A stretch of DNA of 36,826 nt, taken from contig JBDNFP010000313.1 in NCBI GenBank assembly GCA_041689775.1, positions 1 through 36,826 on the forward strand, given 5' to 3'. The notes beneath the pieces are model-generated. The model was not told the origin of the DNA and did no database searches. It saw nothing but the letters and a program-made list of their open reading frames with translations. Source of the stretch: JBDNFP01 sp041689775 (GTDB lineage: Bacteria; Bacteroidota; Bacteroidia; Cytophagales; Spirosomataceae). How positions within the stretch are numbered: position 1 is the stretch's first letter; the number at the start of each line of letters is the position of its first letter. Position numbers and translations under genes: made by a program. Positions 17,565-26,139 of the stretch are shown one piece after another.

Positions 17565-18467
17565 TCATTCCTTACATTCCCAAACAGATATCATTCGGTC
17601 GTCACTGGCTGAAACGAGTAAGTCATTGGTTCCCATCCATAAAAGTTTGTTGATCGAAGTAGCGTGCCCGGCATGACGAGCACGATCAACTACCCTCACC
17701 AGGCGGAAGGAAGTTGCATCCCAAAGCTTTACTGATTTATCCATACTTGCCGTAGCAAGGTAGGCGCCATCCTTGCGGAATACAATATCATTGATGGCAA
17801 ACATATGGGCTGGTATATCTTGGATCAATTCATACCCATTCTGAACATCCCATACCTTCAAATGGGCATCACGGCCACCGGTGATCAGAAATTGGTCATC
17901 CGGAGAGTACTGAACCGTAAAAACCGAGTTGTCGTGGGCCTTTAAACGATGTTTTAAAGCATGGGTATCAAGGTCAAAAATACTCACGGACCAATCACTA
18001 AAACCAGCTGCTATTTCGAGCGTTTTTTCATTGATTGATAAGCTTCGTACGCTTTTCTCAGAAACTTTCAAATACTTCTGAATAGCAAAAGAAGGAATAT
18101 CGATTACCACGATTACGCCGTCACCTAATGCGATGAACGCTTTATCACCCCGTATTTTAATATCAAAAATAGCCGAAGAACTAATCTTCATGGAGGACAC
18201 CACCTTTTTTTCAACCGGGTCTACTACTTGTATTCCTTCATAGTTTTGTCCTATCCACAATAAACCAGTGGCAGGATCAAAGGCCATGGCATATACCGAA
18301 GACTCAACTCGGGCTACTAACTCGCCCAAATCGGGCTTTGACACATCCCACTTGACGATGAGGCCGTCACCTCCAGCAGAATAAAAGTGCTGATTGTTAA
18401 AATCCGAAATTAAACTGTATATACAGTCGCGATGACCCGAAAAAGTATCTATTTTGCGAACATTCAT
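17565..18467 (-). CDS. WD40 repeat protein
   Basis: A 300-residue protein built almost entirely of WD40 blades, enough for one seven-bladed propeller. Clear repeats include GHRDCIYSLI...GGDGLIVKWD at the N-terminus, AHDNSVFTVQYSPD...GGRDAHLKVWD near residues 175-210, AHMFAINDIVFRKD...ASMDKSVKLWD near 218-250, and a final SASDDRMISVWE. No signal peptide or catalytic domain is visible, so it is probably a cytoplasmic interaction scaffold. It shares its strand with the DivIVA gene 133 bases downstream and is divergent from the phosphopantetheinyl transferase gene. Partner unknown. Confidence 0.9.
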   Translation of the reverse strand: MNVRKIDTFSGHRDCIYSLISDFNNQHFYSAGGDGLIVKWDVSKPDLGELVARVESSVYAMAFDPATGLLWIGQNYEGIQVVDPVEKKVVSSMKISSSAIFDIKIRGDKAFIALGDGVIVVIDIPSFAIQKYLKVSEKSVRSLSINEKTLEIAAGFSDWSVSIFDLDTHALKHRLKAHDNSVFTVQYSPDDQFLITGGRDAHLKVWDVQNGYELIQDIPAHMFAINDIVFRKDGAYLATASMDKSVKLWDATSFRLVRVVDRARHAGHATSINKLLWMGTNDLLVSASDDRMISVWECKE

Positions 18468-18551
18468 GCAGAAGTCTTTTGGTGGTACCTCTCTTTGGAA
18501 TAGCTACTTCCGGGAGGCTTTTGCCTATTATTGAAATAAAACACAAAACCA

Positions 18552-19181
18552 ATGCCCCTCGTTCACTCCAAAAACATTACTGATGGCTGCCATTTAATGA
18601 TTTGGAAACTTACCGAAAGTCTCGAAGAACTTGAAGCGGCGCTTCCCTCTTTTGTGAATAAAGAAGAACTACTGACTACCTCACACCCCCAGAAAAAAAG
18701 GGAATGGATGGGTGGACGTATTCTACTAAATAAATTGGTAGCCTATACTGGGCAAACCTTCCAGGGCCTGCGTAAAGATGAGCATGGTAAACCTTTTCTA
18801 AAAAATAGCTCCCAGTATATATCTCTGACCCATACTATTGATTATGTCGCGGCGGTAATCCATCCCACCCGTCAGGTAGGTATTGACATGGAGAAAGAGC
18901 ATGAAAAATTACTTCGCACTGCACGCAAGTATATGACCGACAACGAAATAAATCAGGCCAAGGAGGATATTACCACCTATTGTATTTACTGGTGTGCCAA
19001 AGAAGCTATGTATAAACTCAACGGAAGAAAAAAGGTGAGCTTTAAAGACGATATTTCGATCAGAGACATACACGCAGCGGCAACCGAAGGGGTGGGGCTG
19101 CTACACGACGAGGGTAACTTCATAAAAGCCAGCATTCATATTCGATGGGTGGAGGACTATTGCCTGGTGGTTGCTGTATAA
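18552..19181 (+). CDS. 4'-phosphopantetheinyl transferase
   Basis: Sfp-superfamily enzyme of 209 residues that transfers the 4'-phosphopantetheine arm of coenzyme A to a serine of acyl or peptidyl carrier proteins. Mg/CoA-binding signatures are intact: GIDME at 110-114 and WCAKEAMYK at 147-155; SLTHT at 91-95 precedes them. The length is between AcpS and Sfp types, as usual in Bacteroidota. No polyketide or non-ribosomal peptide genes are in the window, so it may serve the housekeeping acyl carrier protein. The gene is convergent with the SirB1-like gene, nine bases apart. Confidence 0.92.
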   Translation: MPLVHSKNITDGCHLMIWKLTESLEELEAALPSFVNKEELLTTSHPQKKREWMGGRILLNKLVAYTGQTFQGLRKDEHGKPFLKNSSQYISLTHTIDYVAAVIHPTRQVGIDMEKEHEKLLRTARKYMTDNEINQAKEDITTYCIYWCAKEAMYKLNGRKKVSFKDDISIRDIHAAATEGVGLLHDEGNFIKASIHIRWVEDYCLVVAV

Positions 19182-19190
19182 AATAACGCA

Positions 19191-20039
19191 TTAACCCGGG
19201 TTATCATCCTCCAATAACGTGCTCAGAATACTCTCAATTTCCCTGATTTTTTCTGGTTCTCCAGATTTTTCAAAGGATAGAATCAGCTTTCGAAGTACCC
19301 GCTGAATAATTTCCAGGTTGGAGCAAGGCTGAAAAAACGAATCCTTGGCTTCCAGATTCAGCTGAGTGATATAATGGTCGATATCAGTCTTAGAAAAAAT
19401 GACACCACGATTAAAAACATTGATATAAAACTGCACCTTCCCCTGTTTATAGGTAAGTACGAATAGATTAGGCAGGTTTATCCCGTACACCGGCATGTTT
19501 AGCTTCCGGGCAATCAGCATGTAGATCATACACAGTGTAATGGGATTACCCTTTCTGTTTTCCATGACAACATTGATCATCGAATTAGAAGCCGAATGAA
19601 AGCTCTTGGTATTCGCCCCGAAATTCATAGGACCGTAGAATTCTCCGTTCAGTATCTTAATCTGATCCACCGGATTCAGCTCGTCTTTAAATTGCAACCA
19701 AACGTTGTAGTAGAGTTGTTCAATCTCTCTTTGCAGCTTTGCGAGCACAAGGTCTGGATACTGGAACGTGGCAATAATCCACATTCCTTCCAGCAGATCC
19801 AAGGCTCCCCCATTTTTCCAGTCGATAAGCCGATCAGTCATTATTTTCAATTGAAGATCATGGATTAGCTCTTCAATTCTTCTTTGGGTGATCGGGCTAA
19901 AACTTTCTTCCCATTCTGACTCCAAAAATGGAATAATATTACTCCCCAAAGACCGTATTTTACTCTCCACATGGCTTGCGACTTCTACATCTTCATCATC
20001 CAATAGCGACACGAGCGCTTTAATTTCCCTTTCTTCCAT
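19191..20039 (-). CDS. SirB1/transglutaminase-like protein
   Basis: A 282-residue protein of the transglutaminase-like SirB1_N group. The core runs through LLEGMWIIATFQYPDL (about 82-97), RKGNPITLCMIYMLIARKLN (about 162-181) and VYGINLPNLFVLTY (about 184-197). In most relatives the last segment reads PGHF; here the His position is lost (PNLF), so transglutaminase or protease activity is doubtful. The first 65 residues are helical and HEAT-like (LVSLLDDEDVEVASHVESKI). No signal peptide is seen. Function unknown in Bacteroidota; it is divergent from galE across a 211-base region with direct repeats. Confidence 0.8.
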   Translation of the reverse strand: MEEREIKALVSLLDDEDVEVASHVESKIRSLGSNIIPFLESEWEESFSPITQRRIEELIHDLQLKIMTDRLIDWKNGGALDLLEGMWIIATFQYPDLVLAKLQREIEQLYYNVWLQFKDELNPVDQIKILNGEFYGPMNFGANTKSFHSASNSMINVVMENRKGNPITLCMIYMLIARKLNMPVYGINLPNLFVLTYKQGKVQFYINVFNRGVIFSKTDIDHYITQLNLEAKDSFFQPCSNLEIIQRVLRKLILSFEKSGEPEKIREIESILSTLLEDDNPG

Positions 20040-20058
20040 ACCTGTTTTCGTTTTCTGA

Positions 20059-20132
20059 TTGCAGTAAGAGCACTAAATAAAAACATTTTTTTTATGGCAG
20101 TCAAATTTTCTATTTTTACTGGCAGTAAAATT
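20059..20132. repeat. Direct repeats in the galE upstream region
   Basis: TGGCAGTCAAATT at 20095-20107 and TGGCAGTAAAATT at 20120-20132 differ at one base and start 25 bases apart. A weaker copy, TTGCAGTAAGAG, lies at 20059-20070. They sit in the divergent intergenic region between the SirB1-like gene and galE; TTATTTTG (20168-20175) downstream is a near -7 element. They could be operator half-sites. The role is inferred. Confidence 0.4.
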
Positions 20133-20250
20133 GCGCGATAATTGGGAAACAAGCTCCATTAAATTAGTTATTTTGTATTTTCTTTAAATACTCGCTTGTT
20201 TTGCTTTCTCAACATAAAGAAAATTCAACTTCAACTCTTCCCACTTATTC

Positions 20251-21267
20251 ATGAAAATTTTAGTTACCGGAGGCACGGGGTTTATTGGTTCGCACACCGT
20301 AGTCGAGTTGCAATCTGCTGGTTTTGAGCCAATAATAGTAGATAATTTGTATAATTCTGACCGTAAGGTACTCGACGGATTAAAGGCCATAACGGGAAAA
20401 GATATTCCTTTCTACGAAATTGATAGCAACGACGAGCAAGCCGTAAGGGCACTCTTCCAGAAGGAAAAGTTTGACGGTGTTATCCATTTTGCTGCCTACA
20501 AAGCCGTAGGTGAATCGGTAGAACAACCCCTCAAATACTATGAAAACAACCTGGGGTCTTTGCTGGTGTTACTAAAAGTGATGAAAGAATTTAACGTTCA
20601 TCACTTCGTTTTTTCTTCTTCTTGTACGGTATATGGACAGCCTGACTCCCCCCCGGTAACCGAGGATACCCCCCGAAAACCAGCCACATCACCTTATGGA
20701 AACACCAAAGCTATCTGTGAGGACATTATTCGTGACTACGTTTTTTCTAAACCGAAATTAAAAGCCATCTCCTTGCGGTACTTCAATCCGGTGGGTGCAC
20801 ACCCCTCGGCTGAAATCGGTGAGCTACCCTCCGGAATACCCAGTAATCTGGTGCCTTTTTTAACCCAGACAGCTGCTGGTTTGCGAGGTACGCTGATGAT
20901 ATTTGGGGATGACTATGACACTCCCGACGGCACCTGTATCCGCGATTTTATCCACGTGGTTGACTTAGCAAAAGCACACGTAAAAGCTATTGAACTACTA
21001 AACGAAAAAGAGGACGATAATTTTTACGATGTTTTCAATGTCGGAACCGGACGAGGAAATACTGTATTGGAACTAATCAAAACGTTTGAAGAAGTGACGG
21101 GCGTGAAGCTTAACTACAAGCTCGCCCCTCGCCGCCCGGGAGATATCGAGAAAATTTGGGCGCAGTCAGATAAAGTTAATAACGTAATGAAATGGACTGC
21201 CGAAAAGACATTAGCCGACTCGCTGATCGACGCCTGGCGGTGGCAACAAAAAGTAACCCAGAAATAA
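20251..21267 (+). CDS. galE: UDP-glucose 4-epimerase
   Basis: GalE interconverts UDP-glucose and UDP-galactose using bound NAD. The 338 residues match the bacterial enzyme: the nucleotide-binding GGTGFIGSH near the N-terminus, SSSCTVYG at 122-129, the catalytic Tyr149-x3-Lys153 pair (SPYGNTK), and the family-typical RYFNPVGAHPS and DGTCIRDFIHVVDLA. The cytoplasmic product supplies UDP-galactose for lipopolysaccharide or capsule. It is the first gene of a tight three-gene cluster with rfbB (16-base gap) and rfbA, which supports a cell-surface polysaccharide role rather than galactose catabolism. Confidence 0.96.
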   Translation: MKILVTGGTGFIGSHTVVELQSAGFEPIIVDNLYNSDRKVLDGLKAITGKDIPFYEIDSNDEQAVRALFQKEKFDGVIHFAAYKAVGESVEQPLKYYENNLGSLLVLLKVMKEFNVHHFVFSSSCTVYGQPDSPPVTEDTPRKPATSPYGNTKAICEDIIRDYVFSKPKLKAISLRYFNPVGAHPSAEIGELPSGIPSNLVPFLTQTAAGLRGTLMIFGDDYDTPDGTCIRDFIHVVDLAKAHVKAIELLNEKEDDNFYDVFNVGTGRGNTVLELIKTFEEVTGVKLNYKLAPRRPGDIEKIWAQSDKVNNVMKWTAEKTLADSLIDAWRWQQKVTQK

Positions 21268-21283
21268 ACTTAGAAATACTTTC

Positions 21284-22339
21284 ATGAAAAAAATACTAAT
21301 CACGGGTGGTGCCGGGTTCATCGGTTCTCATGTAGTGAGAAGGTTTGTCAATCAATATCCCGACTACCACATCTACAACTTAGATGCATTAACCTACGCG
21401 GGAAACCTTGAAAACCTGCTGGATGTCGAAAACGCTGCCAATTATACGTTTGTGAAAGGTAACATTAATGATGCAGCTTTTCTGGACACTCTGCTTTCAG
21501 AAAATCACTTTTTCGGAGTCATTCACCTCGCGGCAGAGTCTCACGTCGACCGTTCTATCAGTGATCCGCTGGCCTTTGTATTGACTAACGTAATCGGAAC
21601 CGTGAATCTTCTTAATTCTGCCCGGAAGGCATGGAAGGACGACCTCGCTGATCATCTGTTTTATCACGTATCAACCGATGAGGTCTACGGTGAGCTTCAT
21701 GATCCTAATGAGTTTTTCCTGGAAACTACGAAGTATGATCCAAGATCTCCATACTCGGCTTCCAAAGCCTCTTCTGATCACTTTGTGAGGGCTTATCACA
21801 ATACCTACAAGCTACCGGTTGTTATTTCAAACTGCTCTAATAACTACGGTCCAAACCACTTTCCAGAGAAGCTCATTCCTTTGATGATTCATAACATCAT
21901 TCAGAAGAAACCGCTACCCGTTTACGGAAAAGGGGAGAATATTCGGGATTGGCTATTTGTAGAAGATCACGCCCGGGCCATTGATGTTATTTTTCATAAG
22001 GGTACCCTCGGAGAAACTTATAACATCGGAGGACATAACGAATGGAAAAATCTTGATTTGGTATTTCTACTTTGTCGCATTATGGACAAAAAATTGGGTC
22101 GTGCAGAGGGAAGCACCGAATCAACGATCACCTACGTTACCGATCGGGCTGGCCATGATCTTCGCTATGCCATTGATGCCACCAAACTCAAAACCGAATT
22201 GGGTTGGGAGCCTTCGCTTCAATTTGAGGAAGGTTTGGAGAAAACAGTTGATTGGTATCTCACTAATGAAGAGTGGCTGGCTAATGTTACATCCGGCAAC
22301 TACAAGAAGTACTACGATGAAATGTACGAAGGACGATAG
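21284..22339 (+). CDS. rfbB: dTDP-glucose 4,6-dehydratase
   Basis: RfbB (RmlB) dehydrates dTDP-glucose to dTDP-4-keto-6-deoxy-glucose, the second step of dTDP-rhamnose and related deoxysugar pathways. The 351-residue sequence has the NAD-binding GGAGFIGSH, the AAESHVDRSI segment, the active-site Thr131-Asp132-Glu133 (VSTDEVYGE) and Tyr157-x3-Lys161 (YSASK), and the late GHDLRYAID typical of the enzyme. It is 16 bases after galE and 18 before rfbA, so the three are likely one transcript. The later enzymes rfbC and rfbD are not adjacent. Confidence 0.96.
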   Translation: MKKILITGGAGFIGSHVVRRFVNQYPDYHIYNLDALTYAGNLENLLDVENAANYTFVKGNINDAAFLDTLLSENHFFGVIHLAAESHVDRSISDPLAFVLTNVIGTVNLLNSARKAWKDDLADHLFYHVSTDEVYGELHDPNEFFLETTKYDPRSPYSASKASSDHFVRAYHNTYKLPVVISNCSNNYGPNHFPEKLIPLMIHNIIQKKPLPVYGKGENIRDWLFVEDHARAIDVIFHKGTLGETYNIGGHNEWKNLDLVFLLCRIMDKKLGRAEGSTESTITYVTDRAGHDLRYAIDATKLKTELGWEPSLQFEEGLEKTVDWYLTNEEWLANVTSGNYKKYYDEMYEGR

Positions 22340-22357
22340 TTAACATTAAAATAAAAC

Positions 22358-23218
22358 ATGAAAGGTATCATATTAGCCGGAGGTTCCGGTACGAGGCTTC
22401 ACCCGTTGACATTGGCAGTTAGCAAGCAGCTTATGCCAGTGTACGACAAGCCAATGATTTATTATCCACTTTCCATCCTGATGCTTTCGGGTATCAAGGA
22501 AATTCTTATTATTTCTACCCCACATGACCTTCCTCATTTTGAGAAACTACTCGGTGACGGTAGTCGGTTAGGATGCTCGTTCCGGTACGCCGTACAGCCT
22601 AGTCCGGATGGGCTTGCCCAAGCATTTATCATTGGAGAAGAGTTTATCGGCGACGACAAAGTCGCTTTAATCCTTGGAGATAATATCTTTTACGGTTCAG
22701 GTTTGTCGAAACTTCTTCAAGCAAACAACAATCCTGAAGGTGGGGTTATTTACGCCTACCAGGTGCAAGATCCTGAACGCTACGGCGTTGTTGAGTTTGA
22801 TAAAGACTTTAAGGTAGTATCAATTGAGGAGAAGCCAGCAACGCACAAGTCTAATTATGCCGTTCCTGGGCTTTACTTCTATGACAACGATGTGGTTAAA
22901 ATCGCTAAGAATATAGAACCTTCTCCCCGTGGCGAACTGGAAATAACGGATATCAATCGTAAATATCTCGAACTAGGCAAGCTGAAGGTAGGCGTTCTTG
23001 ACCGGGGTACTGCCTGGTTAGATACTGGCACCTTCCAGTCGTTGATGCAAGCTGGACAGTTTGTGCAAGTTATCGAAGAGCGTCAAGGTCTGAAAATAGG
23101 GTGTATTGAGGAAGTAGCCTACCGGATGGACTTCATCGATGCTGAACAACTTTTGGCAGTAGCTCAGCCTCTTATGAAAAGCGGATACGGAAAATACCTC
23201 GAAAGTTTAATCCACTAA
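22358..23218 (+). CDS. rfbA: Glucose-1-phosphate thymidylyltransferase
   Basis: RfbA (RmlA) makes dTDP-glucose from dTTP and glucose-1-phosphate, feeding RfbB. The 286 residues show the nucleotidyltransferase signature LAGGSGTRLHPLT at the N-terminus, KQLMPVYDKPMIYYPLS, the metal-binding LILGDNIFYG near residue 110, and the RmlA-specific RGTAWLDTGTF. It is the short, single-domain form. Last gene of the galE-rfbB-rfbA cluster; a promoter-like element follows before the methyltransferase gene. Confidence 0.96.
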   Translation: MKGIILAGGSGTRLHPLTLAVSKQLMPVYDKPMIYYPLSILMLSGIKEILIISTPHDLPHFEKLLGDGSRLGCSFRYAVQPSPDGLAQAFIIGEEFIGDDKVALILGDNIFYGSGLSKLLQANNNPEGGVIYAYQVQDPERYGVVEFDKDFKVVSIEEKPATHKSNYAVPGLYFYDNDVVKIAKNIEPSPRGELEITDINRKYLELGKLKVGVLDRGTAWLDTGTFQSLMQAGQFVQVIEERQGLKIGCIEEVAYRMDFIDAEQLLAVAQPLMKSGYGKYLESLIH

Positions 23219-23252
23219 CCCGACAAGAATCAACCAGAGTTTTTACGCAAGT

Positions 23253-23288
23253 TTTCGGGAAAGATGTCGTTTCTTCTATCTATATTTG
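23253..23288 (+). promoter_or_regulatory. Putative promoter of the O-methyltransferase gene
   Basis: TATATTTG at 23281-23288 is a perfect match to the Bacteroidota -7 consensus TAnnTTTG, 42 bases before the ATG. The -33 region (around 23253-23257, TTTTC) is weak. Position in the 112-base gap after rfbA fits a separate transcription start. Confidence 0.42.
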
Positions 23289-23330
23289 GGAGAGATGACA
23301 TCTTTCTATTTCTAATTGCACTTCGATTAA

Positions 23331-23975
23331 ATGGATTTTCTACCAAGAGATATAGAAGCATACTCCGAAGCTCACAGTGAACGGGAAAGCGATCTGTTAA
23401 AATATATCGATCGTGAAACGCATGCCAAAATCATGAGACCCAGAATGCTTTCCGGGCATATGCAGGGGCGATTATTAGCCATGTATTCCAGATTGATCCG
23501 GCCAAAGCGTATTCTGGAAATTGGTACCTATACCGGTTATTCTGCCATTTGTTTGTGCGAAGGTCTCGCGGAAGAGGGTAAACTTATAACAATTGACATC
23601 AACGAAGAATTAGAAAGCTTCGTCAGGAATGTTTTTAGTCAATCGGACTATGTCAGCCAGATTGACTACCGCATTGGCAAAGCATTAGACATTCTCCCGG
23701 GCATAACCGAAACATTCGATATGGTGTTCATTGATGCAGATAAGGTCAACTACCATTTGTATTATGATATGGTCATTGATCAGGTCAGACCGGGTGGCCT
23801 CATCATGGCAGATAACGTGTTGTGGAGTGGAAAAGTAGTACAGGAGTTTCCTGCCAAACCCGACAAGGACACCAAGGCACTGTTGGAGTTTAACCAGAAA
23901 GTAGTTAAAGATAAAAGAGTACACAGTCTCCTCCTGCCTATACGTGACGGAATTATGATCGCACAAAAGAAATAA
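23331..23975 (+). CDS. Class I SAM-dependent O-methyltransferase
   Basis: A 214-residue cation-dependent O-methyltransferase of the catechol/caffeoyl-CoA type. Motif I is EIGTYTGYSA at 63-72 (SAM binding). The metal-site region includes FIDADK (133-138) and ADNVLWSGKV (160-169), where Asp135 and Asp161-Asn162 are the expected metal ligands. Bacterial members methylate catechol-like small molecules; the natural substrate here is unknown. It has a promoter-like element of its own and precedes the lytic transglycosylase gene by 78 bases. Confidence 0.92.
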   Translation: MDFLPRDIEAYSEAHSERESDLLKYIDRETHAKIMRPRMLSGHMQGRLLAMYSRLIRPKRILEIGTYTGYSAICLCEGLAEEGKLITIDINEELESFVRNVFSQSDYVSQIDYRIGKALDILPGITETFDMVFIDADKVNYHLYYDMVIDQVRPGGLIMADNVLWSGKVVQEFPAKPDKDTKALLEFNQKVVKDKRVHSLLLPIRDGIMIAQKK

Positions 23976-24053
23976 ACAAATTGTACTAGTCGGGAGGATT
24001 CTCCACCATACCATACGCTTGTTACTCTAACCCAATTAAAAAAGAAGAATACC

Positions 24054-26099
24054 ATGTTTAAAAGGATATCTCCACCTCTGCTAAAAGTCATATCTTGTGG
24101 TTTGCTTTTGGCATTCAACAGTATGGCTATTTCTGCCCAGGAAATACCTGTTATTCCATCAAGTCTACTTTTTGGGGGCATCAATGTCAAGTTAGAAAAT
24201 AGTGCCCGCCGAATTATCGAGGACGACGTGCGGAGTTTGATGGCAAATCGTAGGTACTGGGAAGATAAAATGGACAGAGCTATTCTTTATTTCCCCATTC
24301 TGGAAGGAGTACTCATCGAAGAAGAAGTACCCATCGATTTTAAGTATCTCGCCGTACAGGAGAGTTCATTGTCCCCCGATGCCGTGTCTTCCTCTAACGC
24401 CGTAGGTTACTGGCAATTTAAGGCAGAAACAGCGCAGGAGTTGGGACTTCGGGTTGATAATCAGATCGACGAGCGTAAAAATATTACATCATCAACCATC
24501 GCGGCTGCTCGCTATTTAAAACGTAGTAATCAGCAGTTTAACAACTGGGTCTCTTCTCTTTACTCTTATTACCAAGGAATGGGGGGAGTCAGTAAGCTAG
24601 TACCCACCGACTGGGCATATGCCAGAGAGATTACACTCAATGGCAAAACCGATCGCTACGTACTCCGTTTTTTTGCGCATAAAATAGCCCTCGAAGCAGG
24701 AATGGAACGCTACCGCACTGCTAATACCATTGTTTTGCTTGAATATCCTAATGGAAAAAGTAAAACCATAGACTATGTAGCCCAAGAGCTTAACCTTGAT
24801 CCTATAGAAGTACGAAAGTATAATGTCTGGCTCAACTCTGACCAGGTTCCTACGGATCGTGATTACCTTCTGACCCTTCCGGTTGGCTCCGCTCAGATAA
24901 ATTCTGTGCGGGAGAAGTTAATGTTTTCCCTGCAGGAGCCGGCCCGGGATTATGCCGAAGAAGATATAGGGTTTCCGGTACTTCGGAAGGCAAGTGTACA
25001 ATTAAAGGGTCGCAATGACCCCATATTTTACGAGATCAACAGCCTACCCGGTATAATGGCACGACCGGGTGATAAATCGTCTGATTTGGCAAAGGCGGCT
25101 AAAATAAGTACTTCGGCGTTTCTAAAATATAACGACCTCGAAGGTCGAGACCCACTGATCCCAGGGGATGTTTATTACTTGGCGAAGAAAAACAAAAAGG
25201 CCATGGTCCCTTTTCACACCGTTCGGGAGCAGGAAACTATTCGCAATATTTCTCAGATTTACGGAATACGTACCAAAGACCTGATAAAATACAACAGGTT
25301 GTCAAGCCGTAACCTCCGCTTACAAACCGGACGAGTGATGTGGTTGATGAAGAAAAGACCTTCTAAGCAACCTGTTGAAATAATTGAGTCTAAGCAATCG
25401 GATGTTCGCTATTCCGAACCACAACTTACTGATCGGCCGGGAGATATTCCGCAAACCCCTTCTGATAGAAAGAAATATACTCCTGTATTGGCTGACAAGC
25501 AGCCTGATACTCCGACGAGAGGTACTTATCAATCCTCTACACCCACACCAGCATCCAACCAAGGTTCCGATCGTGTCTCGGGAGGTACCAGTGACCGGGT
25601 GGTCATTATTTCCCAGAACAACCCATCCTCAACTTCTGAATTTGATTCGGAGCCTCAACGTACTGTTTCTCAGCGTACAGCGCCATCCAGAACGTCTTCA
25701 TCGCCTTCAACAGCTACCAGGCAACCAGTGGAAACCACACAACCTACCACCACTAAATTAGCGGCACAGTATCATACCGTAGAAAGTGGTCAGACATTTT
25801 ACAGTATTTCTCAGCAATATAGTATTGCCATAAAGTCTCTGTTGGAATGGAATGATCTAACCCTAAATGATAGGCTTGCCATCGGTCAAAAGCTAATCGT
25901 AAGCCCTACCAGAACAGGAACAGTGTCAACCTATTCCACCAACCCGGGTGAAATTATTATTCATACCGTAACCTCCGGCGAGAACCTATTCCGTATTTCA
26001 AAAAGGTACGGTGTAAGTATGGAAGAGATTCAGCAATTGAATAACATGACAGACACCAATGTATTACTTGGTCAAAAGCTAAGAATACCTAAAAACTAA
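24054..26099 (+). CDS. LysM lytic transglycosylase (MltD-like)
   Basis: A 681-residue exported peptidoglycan lytic transglycosylase. A signal peptide ends near SAQE (about residue 29). The goose-lysozyme-like SLT domain follows, with the catalytic Glu103 in VQESSLSP and AVGYWQF at 116-122. A central linker carries a LysM-like unit (FHTVREQETIRNISQIYGI, about 387-405), then a Pro/Ser/Thr-rich disordered stretch (about 440-570), and two clear C-terminal LysM domains beginning YHTVESGQTFYSIS and HTVTSGENLFRIS. It cleaves glycan strands during wall remodelling. Bacteroidota usually carry several such genes; this one is followed closely by DUF3109. Confidence 0.94.
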   Translation: MFKRISPPLLKVISCGLLLAFNSMAISAQEIPVIPSSLLFGGINVKLENSARRIIEDDVRSLMANRRYWEDKMDRAILYFPILEGVLIEEEVPIDFKYLAVQESSLSPDAVSSSNAVGYWQFKAETAQELGLRVDNQIDERKNITSSTIAAARYLKRSNQQFNNWVSSLYSYYQGMGGVSKLVPTDWAYAREITLNGKTDRYVLRFFAHKIALEAGMERYRTANTIVLLEYPNGKSKTIDYVAQELNLDPIEVRKYNVWLNSDQVPTDRDYLLTLPVGSAQINSVREKLMFSLQEPARDYAEEDIGFPVLRKASVQLKGRNDPIFYEINSLPGIMARPGDKSSDLAKAAKISTSAFLKYNDLEGRDPLIPGDVYYLAKKNKKAMVPFHTVREQETIRNISQIYGIRTKDLIKYNRLSSRNLRLQTGRVMWLMKKRPSKQPVEIIESKQSDVRYSEPQLTDRPGDIPQTPSDRKKYTPVLADKQPDTPTRGTYQSSTPTPASNQGSDRVSGGTSDRVVIISQNNPSSTSEFDSEPQRTVSQRTAPSRTSSSPSTATRQPVETTQPTTTKLAAQYHTVESGQTFYSISQQYSIAIKSLLEWNDLTLNDRLAIGQKLIVSPTRTGTVSTYSTNPGEIIIHTVTSGENLFRISKRYGVSMEEIQQLNNMTDTNVLLGQKLRIPKN

Positions 26100-26139
26100 T
26101 AGCGATTTATACCCCTTCTCACAACTTAGATATAACATT

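Noticed and set aside
19192..19203. TAACCCGGGTTA palindrome
   Set aside because: Twelve bases within the 3' coding end of the SirB1-like gene; short enough to be chance and has no companion sites.
23685..24190. Two minus-strand frames (109 and 136 codons) behind the methyltransferase
   Set aside because: Both are antisense to confident + strand genes and to the intergenic gap, with no family likeness.
25320..25761. Open frames within the linker of the lytic transglycosylase
   Set aside because: Low-complexity Ser/Thr/Pro coding DNA gives long chance frames on both strands; no domain content.
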